Assembly: GCA_032358165.1 (NCBI GenBank)
Contig: JAALGY010000021.1
Location: 124,001 to 188,000, forward strand
Direction: 5' to 3'
Origin: Diplosphaera chodatii
Taxonomy: Eukaryota > Chlorophyta > Trebouxiophyceae > Prasiolales > Stichococcaceae
Length of the DNA: 64,000 bases
A program made the translations under genes and the position numbers. Shown here one piece after another: positions 60,125 through 64,000 of the stretch (position 1 is its first letter; each line of letters starts with the position of its first letter). The notes below the pieces were generated by a model that was not told the DNA's origin, searched no databases, and saw only the letters and a list, made by a program, of their open reading frames with translations.

Positions 60125-63100
60125 ATGGCATGCGCACGGGGCCAGATGGCGACAGCAGCATGCTTGCTCGCCGTGCTGCTGACAGCATCAATGGCAGCCG
60201 CCAAGCCGCAGCACCGCGGCTTCATCAGGATGCAGGACGGCAAGTTTGTTGACCAGGAGTGCCGCGAGTTCAATTTTGTGGGCGCCAATGCGTGAGTGAT
60301 TTTGCCGCAGCTGCCTGCTCAAGCTCCCTGGTCTGTTGCTACCTAGTGCGTTTTGCGTATTACGCTTAAACTTGGGGCTCTGCTCGAATCCGACCCCTGC
60401 TGCAGCACAAACTGGCCATGGTGCCCTCACAGGTGGCGGTGGGTACAGATTGCTGCAGGCACATACCCTCTGGCAACGCCCGGCAACCCGCTGGAAAGCA
60501 CAGACTATCTGAATGAAAATGGCAAGAAGATCAACCCAGTGCTGTGGGCAATCAAGCAGCTGAAAAAAAGCGGCGTGACGGTCGTGCGCTTTTTTGGCGG
60601 CGGTGTGACCACCGACTTCAAGATGATCAAGACGCCGGGCACTTCCGGCGCAAACGGCAAGACGTGGCCTAACGGTGCGCAATGCAGTGCTTGCAAGCAG
60701 GGTGTGGCGGCTGCACCCCTCCTTTGAGTAATTGCATCATTGGCTGAGCAGGCCATCATGCAGCATGCAAGCCATCCCGTCGGCATGTGTGTTCGGCAGG
60801 CAAGATGAATTGGGACGCGGTCGATGGGCTGGACAAGATCGTTGGCTGGTGCCGTGCACATGGCATCAAGATCATCATCTCCTTCCTGGACAACTGGTCA
60901 CCTGTTGACTCAAAGCCTGCGGTGAGAGTTGCAGGGTGCATGATGGTCGAGCATTTGCTCAGCATGCTGCCAGTCCCAGTCTCTGCCATGCCAGGACACT
61001 GTGCCCAACAGTGCGCGATGTCGACCTGCAGCTTGTGTATGCGGCCGGCAACGCAACGGGCCAGGGGCTCGCGCTGGATGACTTCTACTCAAACGAGCTT
61101 GTCAAGAACTACTACAAGAACCATGTCAGCTTCATCCTCAACCATGTCAACAAGTACACCGGCCTTCAGTTCAAGGTGCTGCCTTTCTGACATATTGACC
61201 TCGCAGACCGGTCAGCTGTTGCAGCATGTGCTGTGTGCGACGATGACTCATCAGCTGGAGACTCCGTGCTCAGCTTTCCTGTGGGTGCCGACACCAGGCG
61301 GACCCGACCATTCTGGGCTACAACCTGATCAACGAGCCGCGCTGCAATTGTCAGCCGTCAGTCATTGACCAGTCTACGGGCCTTGCGACCGAGGATGGCG
61401 ACACCGACTGCGCCAACATCAAGGATTGCTTCACCAATGTCCAGGCATGTGCCTCTTGGTTGCAATGAGAAAAGTGACAAAGATGACGGTGTGTTCTGTG
61501 TGTTGGTCAATGGTACTGCTACACATTTTGGCTTCGCCTTGCGAAAGCAGTGCGAGCGGTCCAGTGCAGGTACTTTGGTCAGCTATGTTGTCTATGGCTA
61601 TGCAGGCATGGGTAAAGGAGATGGCCGGATTTGTGAAGAGCATCGCCCCGAACCAGCTGATTGGCCTCGGCGATGAGGGCTTTGCCACCTTTCTCAACAA
61701 CGCCGACTCGAGCTCGCTGGTGGACAGCAACCCAGGTGCACTGCTGCAGCAATCCAGGACTGTCTGCAGCACATCGAGATCCAACAGGCGGTGCCCACCA
61801 TCTGCACACCTGCGGCAGCATGGGGCGGAGGAATCAGAGTCCAACACTCTGGTGTCTGGCTTGCTAATGGCGTCTGTGGTCTGTGAAGGCACCTGGTCGC
61901 CCATCACTGGCGACTCGTTCAGCCTGCAGAGCACCCGCGGCATTGACTACTGCTCCACCCACATGTGGGTGGACGACTGGGCCGTCGCACCGGCGCTGCC
62001 GCCGCCATATGAGTCTGATTCGTCATCCAGCGCAGCACCCGCAAACCCAGACGACTTTGGGTTCCACAGGTGTGCGCACAGCTGTGAAGTCAGTCGCAGC
62101 TGAGCCAAACTGATGGCCTTGCATGGCTCCTCTCCTGGCTCCTTACATCGCATGGCTTTGAGGCTGTGAGGCTGCCATACTGCTGTCACACATCAGCTGC
62201 ATGGCATGTGCCTGCCCAAGCAATGCCTATAGGGTTGTGGGCAGGTCGTCACAATGTCGGTGTCCCGCACAGTTCGTGCGCACTCAGTGCTGTACTTTGC
62301 ATGCAGGCGGTGGCTGTCAGCGCGCGCAGCGCAGGCAGCAGCATACGGAAAGCCGTTCGTCATCGAGGAGTTTGGCAAGTACATCCCGCGGCCGGCGACC
62401 AGTGATGAGGACATCAAGCGCATCAGGGACCCCTGGTTCGAGGACGTGTTCGGCATCGTGGACGGCAGCATCAAGTCTGGCGGCCCCATCCATGGTGAAC
62501 ACGCAGCGTGAACGGCTGCCTGTGCTTGTTGTTGTCGCACTGAGTCTGGCTGCATATCTGCCTGTGACGTCTGGTCCCCAAAGCAGTGGTGTACACGGCA
62601 ATCTGCAGGCCAGAGGGACCCTGCTACTGGTTGCTGACCTGCTGTGCACGTGTCGTGCAGGTGTCATCATGTGGAAGGTGGGTCGGCAGCACCGGAAACT
62701 GCGAACAGTCCATGCCCCTCGAGAATGTGACAGAGACGGTTTTGATGGACACTGGTCTCGGTGGTACAATCGTTCATTCACAGCCTCGCCGATGTCTGTG
62801 GCTTCTGCACTGCAGTATGGTGTGAGCCCATACCACAACAACACCGACAAGAACTGGATCACGGTCAAGGACTCCACCTGGACCGACATCATTCAGCCAC
62901 TGGCGAAGACGCTGTCCAAGGACAAGAGCACCGTCCGCAACTGCCGACCAGGTGGACTGAACGACCATCTTTGCATGCTCGATCATCACGCCCTGAAGAC
63001 CCCCTCACGCTTGCTGCTATGGGCGAGCAGTCAGACCGCAGCTCGCTGCGGTCAGACAGGCCATGGTGCCATGAGCTGTGGCAGCTGCCAAGGCTAGGAT

Positions 63101-64000
63101 GGGCGGTGCCTCTGAGGCGTGCTGATGGCTGATGTACCCTGTCAAGGCTGATGACTGACTGCTGCTGGGCGGTCGTACTGCAGCCACCGGGAGGGCGCAG
63201 CTGCAGGGCCGCGGCGTGTCGCGGCCCACAGCCTCTGCGGCCACCGGCAGCGTGACCGTGAAGGCCAACATCGTCTACCAGCACAACAGGAAGCTGCGCG
63301 GTGAGCTGCCTGCTCCCAGCTGCACACTGTTGCTGTGTCAGCAGTGAGGGGTGGCCATGCACCAGGTGCAGTCATGTCTGTGCATCTGCACAGTGCGCAC
63401 CGCAGCACATGTGCTTCACTGCGGCGATGCACCTTCAGGTGCTGGAGAGGGTGACACGGAGCTGTGGAACTATGTGTCCTACGGCAACGACATGGCAGCG
63501 GTGGACGATGGCGAGGCCATCAAGGGTTTGCCCGACATCACTGGGGTGCGGGAGCATGCCCTGCTGGCATCACACGTAGCAGTTGTGGGCATCTCTCTGC
63601 CACGCTTTGATAGCTGCCACAACCAATGCACACACCCACTTCATGCTGACTCTGGCGAGCCTGTCGTAAGGTTCAGCAGATATCCAGGTCGCCTTCTCCT
63701 GACTCATGCTGCATTGGTGTGCAGGTGCAGCGGGGTCCAAAGCCGTGCGCGCGCGCATGCGGCCTCAATGCAGAATGCACAGCCTTCCACTACAACCAGG
63801 TGCTTGCCTGCGCAGCCGCTCCTTGCCGAGTTGGGGTCTCAGCCAGCATTCCTGACTTTTTGCGTAGCATCCTCGCAGCTGCATGCATCGAATACAACAA
63901 GCATGGTGCTTCTAGGTCCACCGTTTGCTGTCAACACGATGAACGTGTGACGTCGGCCGCCTTCTGACGGCCGGCCGCCACTGCCTCTGCAGGACCTGGG
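60125..64000 (+). CDS. Secreted GH5 family endo-1,4-beta-mannosidase, C-terminally extended, 3' end beyond window
   Basis: This enzyme cleaves beta-1,4-mannan in cell walls. It starts at 60125 (MACARGQMATAACLLAVLLT; the Met at 60146 is an alternative) with a clear signal peptide ending near SMAAA. GH5 landmarks across spliced exons are ECREFNFVGANA joined to WRWVQIAAG, VTVVRFFGGGVTTDF, LDKIVGWCRAHGIKIIISFL, and DDFYSNELVKNYYKNHVSFI. The acid/base Glu sits in YNLINEPRCNC (codon 61334-61336), then IAPNQLIGLGDEGF, DYCSTHMWVDDW, and the nucleophile Glu in PFVIEEFGKYIP (codon 62368-62370). After the barrel come YHNNTDKNWITVKDSTWTDI, then TGSVTVKANIVYQHNRKLRG, GDTELWNYVSYGND, and a Cys-rich PKPCARACGLNAECTAFHYN. 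The last resembles a PAN/apple-type module. The next exon starts just before 64000. Subfamily is probably the plant/fungal mannanase type. Exon borders after 62650 are approximate. Confidence 0.88.
63035..63052. repeat. Perfect inverted repeat, 8-bp arms with 2-bp loop
   Basis: ACCGCAGC at 63035 is followed by TC and its reverse complement GCTGCGGT. This can form a tight GC-rich hairpin. It lies between mannanase exons, probably in an intron. Confidence 0.8.

Overview
The window is nuclear DNA from a eukaryote with many short spliceosomal introns. It is most likely a unicellular green alga, probably a trebouxiophyte relative. Nearly every gene is split into exons of about 15 to 450 bases separated by short GT-AG introns. 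The gene complement is plant and algal in type: a plant-style ABCF1/GCN translation ATPase, a MOR1/XMAP215 microtubule protein, plant-type ATAD3, a cytosolic CysRS, DPM2, MATE, and a secreted GH5 mannanase. The lineage is inferred from these homologies. I see no tRNA, rRNA, transposon, CRISPR array or prokaryotic operon.

Layout, left to right. 1-382 (-): 5' end of a crotonase-fold enoyl-CoA hydratase/isomerase that leaves the window. 939-6193 (-): cysteinyl-tRNA synthetase. 6716-10126 (-): Ser/Thr kinase with DLG in place of DFG. 10527-23328 (-): a 12.8-kb XMAP215/MOR1 TOG-array gene. 23946-25631 (+): CPSF6/CFIm68-like RNA-binding protein. About 26158-27181 (-): unidentified basic coiled-coil protein. 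27076-28569 (+): CipC-like (DUF3759) protein. 29122-33618 (-): ABCF1. 35250-38850 (-): SAND-domain protein with a Tudor-like segment. 39980-43753 (-): ATAD3. 44001-47447 (-): RNF14-like RBR ubiquitin ligase. 47601-47927 (-): DPM2. 48220-51568 (+): MATE transporter. 52501 to about 57753 (-): ALKBH5-like dioxygenase that continues in frame into PHD-type zinc fingers. 57949-59107 (-): unidentified protein. 60125 to beyond 64000 (+): GH5 endo-mannanase with a C-terminal extension.

Most genes are unrelated housekeeping functions packed closely, with gaps of about 150 bp to 1.6 kb. There are several head-to-head pairs likely to share promoters: XMAP215/CPSF6-like (617 bp), DPM2/MATE (292 bp) and 57949-59107/mannanase (about 1 kb).

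The most unusual object is the AlkB-PHD fusion. It has an intact Fe(II)/2-oxoglutarate core most like the ALKBH5 m6A RNA demethylases, joined to zinc fingers of the kind found in chromatin readers such as NSD and EDM2. Next in interest are the CipC-like gene, a family known mainly from fungi and here assembled from micro-exons, and the SAND/Tudor-like protein.

Exon boundaries were worked out by hand from splice sites and reading-frame continuity. They are firm for the CPSF6-like and CipC-like genes and for the AlkB-PHD core, and approximate elsewhere.
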